From Cryoendolithus antarcticus (lineage: Eukaryota > Ascomycota > Dothideomycetes > Cladosporiales > Cladosporiaceae), in assembly GCA_002077065.1 (NCBI GenBank), contig NAJO01000060.1, positions 1-64,000 of the forward strand: a stretch of DNA of 64,000 nt, written 5' to 3'. The position numbers were made by a program, and so were the translations under genes. Each line of letters starts with the position of its first letter. Within the stretch, counting starts at the first letter, position 1. The notes below the pieces were generated by a model. The model did not search any database. It was not told the DNA's origin and saw only the letters and a program-made list of their open reading frames with translations. Shown here one piece after another: positions 1 to 9,768 of this stretch.

Positions 1-96
1 TAGCGCAGGGCACGAGAGCAGACATGGCACGGCAGGTATAGTACAACGTCTATCGTACGCCATGCAAGACTCACAGCCAGGTCGATTTAGACTGGC

Positions 97-3000
97 CTAG
101 TCCTCGCCCATGCTAACATCCTCCGCACCCTCGTCCTCAACCTCACTCCCCGCAACCTGCTCCACCTCCTCATCATCCTCAATCTTCACCGCCCAGTGCG
201 GCGAATCACCCTCCCTGACCCTGGCCCACCGCTCGTCCACATGATCTTCCTCGTTTTCAGCCTCCCCATCACTCTCCTCAAGCACGTGCTCCTCCCTCTC
301 CTCATCAGCTATCCACTCCCTCACATCACCGTTGCCCGGCCGGTATCCATTCGTCGCAACCTCAAGCTCCGCCTCAAACCGCACCTCAGCCTCACGATCA
401 GCAGCTTCGGTTTCCCGATGAATCTCGAGATCCGCCAGAGCCAGGCGTTTGCACTCCGTAGTCCACTCAGCGCACTTGTACTTCTCCATAGCTGAGAGGA
501 GCGTGCGATCCATAGACTCGTTATCCTTGATCGCGCCCGCGAGCCAGTCGTCGCCGTGCTGCAAGTAGGCGAGCTCAGCAGCGGTAGTCCCCGCGTCGTG
601 AACATCAGCAGGAGCCAAGATCTGTGTAAAGCCTTGCGTGAAGAGCAGGTTCTCCGTGCCGAGCATGATGAGGTGGTAGAGCGGCGTGTTGCGCATGAGG
701 TCGTGTGTTTCGTCTTCGGGTCTGGATTCGTGCTTGCGATTCAAAGCGCCCCAGTTGGTAGATACATAGACGCGTTTCCAGATAATGCGGAGGAGGTAGT
801 CTGCGCGACCAGGATCTAGATGGGGCCCCTTGACGTTCAGGACTTGCAGCGCTAGGTAGAAGCTGGACTCGTGAAGCGAGGTGTCGGGATCTCTGGTGTC
901 GTACTGGTCTGTCAAGGTCAGAGCATCGATGAGCTCTTCGAGTGATAGCGCAATGTGTGATACGACTTTGCTCAGCGTATTCTCCAGTTGGGCATAGAGC
1001 GTAGGATGGTACTTCCGTGTAGTCCTGGCATAAAGCTCAAGTGCTATCTCGAGTTCGGCCGGCGGGTCTATCGCTGCGTGGATCTCGGGGAGTAGGTAGG
1101 CGTAAACACGGCGCTGCGTGGATGCGATGAGGAGCTCGCCTTTAAGGAGGCTGGTCATGGGTTGCTTGTCCGTGGATGAGGGCTTGGTAGCCGACGCGGC
1201 AAGCAGACTGAGCTTGGCGAGCGAGAGCTGCACTTCTTTGCTCCATAGACTGTCCTCTTGCTCTGTAGCGACCATCTTGAGCATCTCACTAGCATGCCCG
1301 TAGTCCTTGTCAGCCATGACATCGTTGATCCAACACAGCTTCGCTCTTGCCGGATCTGCACGAAGCCAAGTCTTGAGATACTTGCCCCAGTGCTCTTGCG
1401 CGTTTTTGAAGAAATCACCAGCATTACCCTGCATGAGTCCATAGTCGAAGACGGCATTCCCGAAGTCGTCACCGAATTTGCGGAAGTACCTGCCGATGCG
1501 AGCGGTGTTCTCGTCCATCCTAGGCTTGACAACCTCCCTACTAATACCTGCAGACTCGCCATAGCTCTGACTGAGGTACGTGGCTTCGTCTACAATCATC
1601 CTGGTCAGACTGTGCATATCCCTGTACTTCTCGGCCAGATGCAGCGCAGCAGGCAGTTGGCCGATGTTCACGAGGTCTCGCAGCTGTTCAGTACGGGCCT
1701 TGATGCCGTTCTCCTGTAGCGCCTTTGCTTCTGCCAGGTATCGCGATCCGCCTCGCGATCGAGTCCAGTGGCCACGCTCCTCGTACATGTGACATGTGAG
1801 TTGGACTAGCTGAGCGTTCTCGATCGCCACTTTGCCGCAAAGATTTTCGGTCTCGGCCTCATAAGCTGATTCCGAGATCTGACCAGCAAGCTTGGTCAAC
1901 GGTCCGATGCTCTTAAGCATCGTCTGGCCAGATGCCCAGAACTCGGGGATTTTGATGTATGCGGCCTCGTCGGTGAGTATACCCTCGGGCATGTCATCAG
2001 GCTGGAGGCCATATAGCTCAGCGTTCTCAACACGAAATTTGAGCGTAGTCTGCAGCACACTGATCCAGATGTCGTCAGCTTCGGATGCCAGGCGCAGTAT
2101 GAATGGCGCGGGTCGCTCGCCCTCTTCGACAAGGTCATGCACCACGCTGTAAGCATGGCAGAGAATCTTGTCGAGGTACGCGAGCTGAAGTACGAACATC
2201 TGCCTGAGTTGCTCATCCGATGAGGGTATCTGCTTTACGGCAGTGTACTCGACCTCCTGTAACATACGCACGCACTCGTGGAGCAAGGTAGCCCGTGGCT
2301 TTTCCTCGAGTTTTGCGTTGGCTCTGTGCTTCTCCGATACCTGCCATAGAGCCTGTCCGGCAGCGAGTCGTTCAGCATCCCAGAGCAGTCGCCATGTGGC
2401 CTCGCGTGATAGTGGAGGGTAGCTCGATCGTACATGTGCGATCAATGTGTTTAATGCCTTCGCCCGACGTGCCAAATTGTCCTCGATCGACACGGGCGAC
2501 GACGAGATCATCGAGGTTTGCGACGTAAGGACATCGTGACTGATCGCCAAGACAGCGTTCTCCAGTTCTGGTTGCGTGCGCGTCTTCTTCTCATACCGTG
2601 AGAGATCCAGCGCATTGTCTGGCAAGATTCCGAAGAACACGGCCTGCTCGATCTTACTCTTAGTAGGAATCTGCGACAGACCAGGATCTTCTGAAGAATC
2701 ATTGACGGCAAGACGCATCAGCCCAGCACCTTGGACGAAAATACAGCAAGCGGCTAGAGCCGATTTCGTGTCTTCTGAATCGATACCTGTGAATGCAAAG
2801 CCCTTGTCGCTACGAAGATAGACAGCGTCCTGAAAAGGCTGAGGTGCGATGTAAGATTCGTCGCCGTGGAACTGAGCTTCTGGGTCTGCGTCGTTTGGGC
2901 GATTGAGTGCGATCATGACGATCGCGTCTTCGAACATGATGATCGCCGTATGGCCAGGCCGTGGCAGAACGAGCTTTGGTGCGGAGGTACTTGATCCTGT

Positions 3001-4332
3001 CGGCTGATACGAGGAAATCATGTGCATCTGTTTGATCGTGGCGGAGGTGCCACTCAGACTCATCTCGCACAGGAAGTGGAGTTGCTGGCCCACATGACCA
3101 ACTCTGAGCAGAAGTAGCACGTCCAGCGGCTTGTCAGCGGCGACAGTGTGGACCTCGATTGCATCCGATGCCTGCTGTTGCTCCACAAACACAAACTCCA
3201 GTACTACGAGCTGCTCGGCCTGTCCCTGCGTCTCGCCTGCGTATGACCGCCTAAGCTCGTCGACAAGCTGGTTACGGAATGATATGCTGCCGGTCCAATG
3301 TGATCGTCCGCTCCAGTCGACCTCCCACACCTTCAACTCAGCCTGCTCTGTGATGGCTACGACTTGCACTTGTCCTCGTGGTCCTGCAGCTCTTGTGCGT
3401 ACGGTGGCAGAATCCAGTTTCCACGCTGCCGCGCCAAGTGCGCCTTTGATGCTGTCGAATATCGAAGTCTTGACCTGGCTACCAGCACGCAAGAATTGAG
3501 CCTGAATCCTCACCTTTCCTTGCATGTCGCGAAGCGTAAGATGCGCAAGACGTCCAGAGTCGAAGGTCACGATGAAGCCTGCTGAGTCGGCAGCAGTCAG
3601 AGCAGTGACATGCTCGCCATTGAACGTTCCAGCAATCGTCCCGTCCACTCCCGGCTTGCGCTCCTGGAAGAGTCCCATCGACGCAGCGCGCTCGATTGAC
3701 TCGTGGAAGACGACATGCCCGGAGATCGCAGATAGGAGCAGCAGTCCCGTCTCGGTGCTCACTCCAGCTGAGACAAGAGCGCCGAATGGTAGTGGGTCCG
3801 CATCTTTCACCGAGAAGGGCACATCAAACACCTTGGGATTTGTCACTGTCGCGTGACTTGTATAACCCCAAATGAATGCCTGCCCTCTCGTGACCGCGAG
3901 CGCTTGCCCTGTACTCGCTGATAGGGTACCTCGAAACTCATTGCCCGCCCTCTTGAGCTCTCGGGGCGTGGAAGGCAGACTTTTGATGGTGTAGTTCGCG
4001 TTCTGCGTCAGTACCTGCGCGCCATCAGTCCTGCCAGTGCGCGTCGCTGTACTCTTCCGGCCACCTCTGACGACGATATTGCCATTCAGATGGTGATAAC
4101 TGCTATCACCGTCAAGTGGTCCGCTGACCTTCCTGCCACCTGGGTAGGCATGGCCATCGCTTGCGCTGTGACCCTCGTACTGCCCTTCTTCGCCACGCGC
4201 CACGAAGCTGTCCTCTGATATCTTGCTTCGCTTCCGCCGTGGCGCGGTGCGGAGGCTATCATCATGGCGTCTGCGGCGTACTGTCCTGAGGGTACGCGGT
4301 TCAGGCTCGGGGGTCGCTGTGCTGGACATCAT
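97..4332 (-). CDS. NUP133: Nucleoporin Nup133 (Y-complex scaffold)
   Basis: Single uninterrupted frame of 1411 residues. The N-terminal ~60 residues are Arg/Lys-rich and disordered. From about residue 100 to 520 the sequence has the pattern of the Nup133/Nup155-type beta-propeller, including a segment around residue 150 reading QAFIWGYTSHATVTNPKVF. The rest is a helical solenoid typical of the Nup133 C-terminal domain, and it ends in a strongly acidic tail (last ~80 residues, Glu/Asp-rich). In the known family this protein is an outer-ring Y-complex subunit of the nuclear pore, tethering the complex and helping mRNA export. Length fits fungal Nup133 (about 1150-1450). Two Met codons are adjacent at the start; the first is used. 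No partner gene is nearby. The assignment rests on recognised family pattern, not on an alignment. Confidence 0.85.
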   Translation of the reverse strand: MMSSTATPEPEPRTLRTVRRRRHDDSLRTAPRRKRSKISEDSFVARGEEGQYEGHSASDGHAYPGGRKVSGPLDGDSSYHHLNGNIVVRGGRKSTATRTGRTDGAQVLTQNANYTIKSLPSTPRELKRAGNEFRGTLSASTGQALAVTRGQAFIWGYTSHATVTNPKVFDVPFSVKDADPLPFGALVSAGVSTETGLLLLSAISGHVVFHESIERAASMGLFQERKPGVDGTIAGTFNGEHVTALTAADSAGFIVTFDSGRLAHLTLRDMQGKVRIQAQFLRAGSQVKTSIFDSIKGALGAAAWKLDSATVRTRAAGPRGQVQVVAITEQAELKVWEVDWSGRSHWTGSISFRNQLVDELRRSYAGETQGQAEQLVVLEFVFVEQQQASDAIEVHTVAADKPLDVLLLLRVGHVGQQLHFLCEMSLSGTSATIKQMHMISSYQPTGSSTSAPKLVLPRPGHTAIIMFEDAIVMIALNRPNDADPEAQFHGDESYIAPQPFQDAVYLRSDKGFAFTGIDSEDTKSALAACCIFVQGAGLMRLAVNDSSEDPGLSQIPTKSKIEQAVFFGILPDNALDLSRYEKKTRTQPELENAVLAISHDVLTSQTSMISSSPVSIEDNLARRAKALNTLIAHVRSSYPPLSREATWRLLWDAERLAAGQALWQVSEKHRANAKLEEKPRATLLHECVRMLQEVEYTAVKQIPSSDEQLRQMFVLQLAYLDKILCHAYSVVHDLVEEGERPAPFILRLASEADDIWISVLQTTLKFRVENAELYGLQPDDMPEGILTDEAAYIKIPEFWASGQTMLKSIGPLTKLAGQISESAYEAETENLCGKVAIENAQLVQLTCHMYEERGHWTRSRGGSRYLAEAKALQENGIKARTEQLRDLVNIGQLPAALHLAEKYRDMHSLTRMIVDEATYLSQSYGESAGISREVVKPRMDENTARIGRYFRKFGDDFGNAVFDYGLMQGNAGDFFKNAQEHWGKYLKTWLRADPARAKLCWINDVMADKDYGHASEMLKMVATEQEDSLWSKEVQLSLAKLSLLAASATKPSSTDKQPMTSLLKGELLIASTQRRVYAYLLPEIHAAIDPPAELEIALELYARTTRKYHPTLYAQLENTLSKVVSHIALSLEELIDALTLTDQYDTRDPDTSLHESSFYLALQVLNVKGPHLDPGRADYLLRIIWKRVYVSTNWGALNRKHESRPEDETHDLMRNTPLYHLIMLGTENLLFTQGFTQILAPADVHDAGTTAAELAYLQHGDDWLAGAIKDNESMDRTLLSAMEKYKCAEWTTECKRLALADLEIHRETEAADREAEVRFEAELEVATNGYRPGNGDVREWIADEEREEHVLEESDGEAENEEDHVDERWARVREGDSPHWAVKIEDDEEVEQVAGSEVEDEGAEDVSMGED

Positions 4333-5838
4333 TGCCGTGTTGCTATCCTCGCTACTCCATCATCAAGTAGCTATGCGTATACACCCAAACTCCGCTTATG
4401 ACGCGTCGCGTGCCTTGGTAATGCGCAGTCTGACTGACATGCGCCATCGGTGATATCTCGTCAACCGCGACTGTCCACTCCAGAAAGCCCAAGAGCTGTT
4501 CGGAAGACTCCCGCGTGCCGTTGCGAGTCATGTGTCATCGCTATAACGAGAGCTCAATATCAGCAGGGCATAGCGCTCCCGTCTAGCATTCGGCACGGGC
4601 AGATGATCGTCCTTGCGCCGATCAAGGGGGACACCTCTAGTTCACGCTACGAAGTGTGGATTGAGACATTCACCTCATCACAATTCTCCGCAGTGATGCG
4701 TGTAAGCGACGCGATGTTAGCAGATCGTGCTGTACTGCAGTGTGCGAGAGATCGACCATCACTCGACATCGCTTGCGTGAGCAACGGTTATGGACAGCTT
4801 GACGGTCGTCCATTCATGGCGACTGCACTTGCACTTCTCGGCGAAAAAAGCAAGGCGTGCCTGTGGTGTTAGCCTTCGACCCCAACGCACCACCTGCCGG
4901 CACTAGAAGTTATCGAGTGCTCGTGAATGGCCGATCGCGATGGGATTCAAGCTTGCTATCACCGCATCGCAACGGTCGCTGCGAAATAAATATGGCTTAC
5001 AACGGCGACGAGCAGGCGGGTGACTGGCTAGTCGCTATCGTCCGGTCTCACTTATTACCTGGCGATGTTCCACTCCTCGGCAGTGGTTGGTAGGGCCCAA
5101 GCATGCGGGCTAACGGTGTCGATCTCGAGGGTCGCTGGTATTGACTCGCACGTCTCCCTCCTATCCCCTTCGTGTGTCATTTTGTGCTGCCCTCCCCTTC
5201 GAGCATTGTGTCCTTCCATAGGCTGTACGAGGTGAGCAATATAACTCTCGAATCGAGAAACCAGCCTGCAAGGTTCGCACTTTCAGCGGTACTATCGTGT
5301 CTACAAACCTTACTTCTGCTAGCGACTGCGAGGGCAACTACGAACGAGACCTTGCCTGGACCTTCCTTAGGCTTTCGCAACTCGACCTCACTTCAGACGC
5401 ACACCTCATCGCCAGACTCCCACCCATCGCGACTTTCTTCAATTGCTCACGTGAATGGCCACGCCGCACTGTAACTGGCCCGGCTTCATCCTTCACTACA
5501 GATCGTGTGCCGGGACTGTGGCGCAGAACATGAGCACAGCACCTGCCGCACTTGCTACAACGACACCAAGTCACTCACAGTCAGCCTCGACCAGGTAGTA
5601 TTACAACACCCTATCGCGCTGGTGTAGTGACTAGATTCGACCTAGACAAGCCATACACTCGCGTGGAATCTCGCATTCCTGCCCTAGCAAGTGCATTCCA
5701 CAGTCAACAACACCTTGAAGTGCCGGGCCCAGGCCATCGCGCAAGCACCGGGTCTGAGCTCAACCGACCTCTTCGAGGTTTCGCGAAGGGACGGCGACAA
5801 TATCTGGGCATGTCCCGATACGCACGATCACGATAGCG
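4333..5838. promoter_or_regulatory. Divergent intergenic spacer NUP133 / RasGEF
   Basis: This 1.5 kb spacer separates two divergent genes. It holds several short open frames (for example 4450-4872 and 5552-5836 on the + strand), but none shows a recognisable domain or conserved pattern. A pyrimidine-rich stretch lies at about 5150-5215, a common feature upstream of fungal start sites, so the proximal ~650 bp is probably promoter plus 5' leader of the RasGEF gene. Nothing else is recognised. Confidence 0.5.
5810..5836 (+). promoter_or_regulatory. Putative uORF of 8 codons before RasGEF start
   Basis: An ATG at 5810 opens a frame of eight codons ending in TAG at 5834-5836. The main ATG follows at 5839, only two bases after the uORF stop. 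If transcription starts upstream of 5810, ribosomes would meet this uORF first and terminate almost on the main start codon, an arrangement compatible with reinitiation control. Its presence is seen in the sequence; a regulatory role is inference. Confidence 0.4.
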
Positions 5839-8800
5839 ATGAACCAGCCGTCAGCACGCGATGCGGCGGGCGGCCCTCCACTTTCAGTCAATGGTACAAG
5901 CATGACTTCGACTGGCGTGATGAGAACGAAGCCGATGCCCTTGCCCATGCTACAGACCAGAGCCACTGGTCCACTACCGAATCGCTTCACGTTGACACCT
6001 CCAGAGACTCCCATCAGTCCACAGGATAGCGAGACACTGCTACCACCCACCGAACCCCTCTTTCACAACTACCTGCGAGCCAAACATGGCTTCAACCCGG
6101 CCTTCGATCCTTGCACCGAGACCGAGTCCGCTTCCATCACAGTCCCCATTAAGCAAGGCGACTTGATACTGGTGCATTCGGTTCACGCTAACGGCTGGGC
6201 CGATGGCACAGTACTCGCCAGCGGCAGTCGGGGATGGGTACCGACGAACTACTGCGAAACGTACGATCACTCGTACATGCGGAACCTACTCAACGCTATG
6301 ACGCAGTTCTGGGACTTACTGGAAGAGAGCGGAGCCACGAGCTTCTCTACCTTCGTGCGACAGGACTATATCCGAGGGCTGATAGCGGGTGTGCGCTACT
6401 TACTCGAGTTCTCCGGCTGCCTGCATCGTGACTCGCGGCTAGTCGAACAGCATCTGGGCATACGTCGCATGCGCAAGGGTTTGCTGGCGGACCTGTCGTC
6501 CATGGTGCAGAAGGCGAAAGAGCTGCAGGACGTAGCCAGTCAGCCATACGCAGGAGAAGTGGTACACATCGTGCTGGACGAGCTGGTCATCAAAGCATGC
6601 AAGGTGGTCACGCGTGCTGTGCGTTTTGTGGATATATGGGCGCAAGAGGCGCCCTCCAGTCAGGCGAACCACGATACGGCGCTTATTCTTGGTCGGCCCA
6701 CGTCCTTTGGCTCGAGCAAGGTCGAGACTATTGTGTCCGAAGAGTCCAACAACTCACTACTTCCGCAGCCACTCGACTCGGCAAAGTTCTTCAGCAGCAG
6801 TGATGGCTTCAGCAGCCACCCACCTTTGCCTTCTTCAGGCAAGTCGTCGGTGAACACTGTGCGGGCGTCTTTCAGCAGCACTTCTCATCATAGACTCTCA
6901 TTGATCAGAAACGAGCATCGCAACGGACCTTCGGCGTCTGAGCAGCTCTCGCAAGCACACGACCTGTGCATATCGCACATCGGAAAGTTCTTGGGGCATC
7001 ATTTGCGCCCTCGATCACATGCCGAGCTCATGGCCATTACTCGCGATCTTGAGTCTTCAAGTCAGAGCTTGTCAGCCATTGTCGAACAAATAAGCGCAAA
7101 GCAGACTCACAGCTCAGAATCTATGCGACAGTCTACAGTCGCTGTCCAGGCGGCAGTACAAGGCCTTCTACAGTCCACCAAAGAGGTCTTCAGCTTCTCC
7201 GACAGCTCAGACGATGACATCGTAGTCCTACCGGATCAGGTGAATCGACTGGTCGCCATCGGTACAAGGCTCATCAGAGCTGTCAGTGAAAGTCTCGCGC
7301 ATGCTCGCAAGGTTCTGGAAGACATTGGCGACTTCGAGCTTGAGACACCACCTTTGCCTTGGTCAGCGAATTCACAAGTCGACACAACGAGGCCTGAAGA
7401 TGGCCTGCCCCGGCGCCGAACAAGTAGGGTTGGACTGGGTCAAGTACGCAGGCTGTCACATAAAGCACTTCCGCCTACGCCACAAGTGCTCGACCATTCG
7501 ACTTTGGGTGCGATCGCCATCACTGCCTTTGGGACGCCATCGCCGGCTATGTCTTCCGTGGGCTCTGCTGTACCCCCACCAACGCGCCTAGCACCGGAGA
7601 TCTGCGCATCTCCAGCCACTGGTCACGACACCAACACGGCGGCTGCCTATGCATCCCCTCTGGCTACGGCACACAGTGCAGCACCTCCGTCGCCGTTCAA
7701 GTCGGATGCCACAAGTACCGGACGGAAAGACAGCGTGAGCACATCGATCGCAGATTCCACGAGCATGCAAGGGAGTCACTTCAGACGTTCGGAGAACAGT
7801 GTAATGTCAAGCACCTCCACCAGGGCTACAACGCCCGAGCGACGGGCCAGTCAGCGCAAAGAGCTTGACTCGAAGCTTTTGAGCAGTTTTGCTAGTCTGT
7901 CCAGTATGGGCTCAGGCATCACCGATAGCAGTGCCGAGATGGACGCCGTACTGCTTCACAAGACCTTCGCACATGAGCTCATCTTGAATACTCAAGGTCA
8001 AGTCGTTGGCGGAAGCTTGCAGGCTTTAGTGGAGCAGATGTCCTTGCATGATGCGACGCCCGACCCTCAATTCGCCACGAGCTTCTATCTCACGTTCAGA
8101 CTGTTCACGACACCACGTGACTTGGCGCAAGCATTCATCGACCGGTTCGACTACATCGGACAGAGCAGAACGGTCGGCAAGCCAGTCAGACTCCGCATAT
8201 GTCAATTCTTCAAGGGTTGGCTGGAGACCTACTGGAATGCTGAAGCTGACAAGGAGGCGCTTGGCGACGTGCGGTACTTTGCCTTGCATAAGCTGAAGGT
8301 GCACCTACCGTCTGCTGGCGATCGTCTACTGGAGCTCACGCGCAAGGTCACGGCTGCATATCAAAGCGGCACCGCAAGTGCTCCCCTCGTGTCAGGAATC
8401 GGCAAGACGACAACATCCATGATGACAACTTCTCACGCCGAGACTTCGATCCCAGATCCCATCGTCTCTAAATCACAGCTTGCCATGCTCCGCATTACTG
8501 TCTCGAAGCCAACGGACGCCAATATCCTCGATCTCGAACCCGTTGAGCTCGCCCGCCAGATTACCCTCATAGTCTCGAAACGTTACAATGACATCCATCC
8601 CGATGAGCTCCTTACCCTGGAATGGAACAAGAAGTCCTCATCCCGCGGCATCAATCTCCGCAGCGTCTCCAGCATCTCGACTGAACTTGCGCACGTCGTA
8701 GGCGACACTGTGCTTTCCCCGACCGAAGCCAAGAAACGCGCCCTCATCATCAAACACTGGGTCAAAGTCGCCGCCGCGCTCCAAGCTCAGCATAACTACG

Positions 8801-9564
8801 AGTCCCTCATGGCTGTGGTCGCCTCCTTGGACTCGTCAATGCTGCAGCGCCTGAAACGCACTTGGGAACTCGTCTCCAAGAAGACCAAGCTCCGCTTCGC
8901 CGAGCTCAAGACGATCATAGACGTGAGCCAAAATTACGCTTCACTCCGCCGGCAGGTCGACGATACTCACGCTCCTTGCATCCCGTTCGTGGGCATATAC
9001 CTGCAGGACATGACGTTCATTGATGCTGGGAATCTCGCGACGCGACAGATCCCGAGGTCTTCGCCGGGAGGCTCGTCGAACGACGCTGCGACATCTGTCA
9101 TCAACTTTGACAAATATGCGCGGATGGCGAAGATCGTAACACAGATCCAGCGCTTCCAGACGCCATATCCACTGCGTGCGGTGCCAGAGTTGCAGACTTG
9201 GCTGGAAGCGTATATGGACCACATGGGCGACGCTACGGATGCGTTGGTTGGCAGCTTTCACCGTCGAAGTCTGATCCTCGAGCCGCGGCAGGACGATCTG
9301 CTGCGGCCGAAGACAATGGAAGCCAAGGATCGGAGGTCAACGACCCATGGTATTACCGATACCAATGATGAACGCCCGAAGACTAGTAGGGCCATGACTG
9401 AGCGATTCAAGTCCAGTCAGGACGACACGGCGCCACCCATGCCTGCGGGCAAGGACTTTTCGCGCATGGATCTGTTCTGGAAGAGCACGCCATTCGCCTT
9501 CAGGGGAGGGTTTGGCGGACATGCGGACATGCCTGTAGACACCGTGGCTGGGGCCGAGAAGTGA
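5839..9564 (+). CDS. SH3-domain Ras guanine nucleotide exchange factor (Cdc25-like)
   Basis: Intronless frame of 1241 residues. An SH3 domain lies at about residues 95-145 (ends GWVPTNYCE). A long Ser-rich, low-complexity linker (about 280-690) follows. The RasGEF N-terminal (REM) module starts near residue 710 with QVVGGSLQALVEQM. The catalytic CDC25-homology domain spans about 890-1130 and includes LDLEPVELARQ and the FVGIYLQDMTF segment. The family loads GTP on Ras, feeding the cAMP/PKA or MAPK pathways at the plasma membrane or endomembranes. The SH3-REM-CDC25 order is that of fungal Cdc25/Bud5-type exchange factors. The tail after ~1140 is unstructured. The ATG at 5839 gives the full N-terminus seen before the SH3 domain. 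Which Ras it serves cannot be told from sequence. Confidence 0.85.
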   Translation: MNQPSARDAAGGPPLSVNGTSMTSTGVMRTKPMPLPMLQTRATGPLPNRFTLTPPETPISPQDSETLLPPTEPLFHNYLRAKHGFNPAFDPCTETESASITVPIKQGDLILVHSVHANGWADGTVLASGSRGWVPTNYCETYDHSYMRNLLNAMTQFWDLLEESGATSFSTFVRQDYIRGLIAGVRYLLEFSGCLHRDSRLVEQHLGIRRMRKGLLADLSSMVQKAKELQDVASQPYAGEVVHIVLDELVIKACKVVTRAVRFVDIWAQEAPSSQANHDTALILGRPTSFGSSKVETIVSEESNNSLLPQPLDSAKFFSSSDGFSSHPPLPSSGKSSVNTVRASFSSTSHHRLSLIRNEHRNGPSASEQLSQAHDLCISHIGKFLGHHLRPRSHAELMAITRDLESSSQSLSAIVEQISAKQTHSSESMRQSTVAVQAAVQGLLQSTKEVFSFSDSSDDDIVVLPDQVNRLVAIGTRLIRAVSESLAHARKVLEDIGDFELETPPLPWSANSQVDTTRPEDGLPRRRTSRVGLGQVRRLSHKALPPTPQVLDHSTLGAIAITAFGTPSPAMSSVGSAVPPPTRLAPEICASPATGHDTNTAAAYASPLATAHSAAPPSPFKSDATSTGRKDSVSTSIADSTSMQGSHFRRSENSVMSSTSTRATTPERRASQRKELDSKLLSSFASLSSMGSGITDSSAEMDAVLLHKTFAHELILNTQGQVVGGSLQALVEQMSLHDATPDPQFATSFYLTFRLFTTPRDLAQAFIDRFDYIGQSRTVGKPVRLRICQFFKGWLETYWNAEADKEALGDVRYFALHKLKVHLPSAGDRLLELTRKVTAAYQSGTASAPLVSGIGKTTTSMMTTSHAETSIPDPIVSKSQLAMLRITVSKPTDANILDLEPVELARQITLIVSKRYNDIHPDELLTLEWNKKSSSRGINLRSVSSISTELAHVVGDTVLSPTEAKKRALIIKHWVKVAAALQAQHNYESLMAVVASLDSSMLQRLKRTWELVSKKTKLRFAELKTIIDVSQNYASLRRQVDDTHAPCIPFVGIYLQDMTFIDAGNLATRQIPRSSPGGSSNDAATSVINFDKYARMAKIVTQIQRFQTPYPLRAVPELQTWLEAYMDHMGDATDALVGSFHRRSLILEPRQDDLLRPKTMEAKDRRSTTHGITDTNDERPKTSRAMTERFKSSQDDTAPPMPAGKDFSRMDLFWKSTPFAFRGGFGGHADMPVDTVAGAEK

Positions 9565-9768
9565 GGAATTGGACAGTAAGGGAGGGATGAATAGGATGTA
9601 GAGGGCGTGCATGTGTTGGAGAGACGAAACAGGATGGACGGCAAGACGTAGGCTAGAACTGCATTGGCTATGTCGGGATGAAGCAGTGTATGTAGCGTAG
9701 CAGAGCTCTTAAGGCTCGCACGAAAAGCAGGATGGACAGCACATCTGAGCGCTTTTTCTATGTTATTC

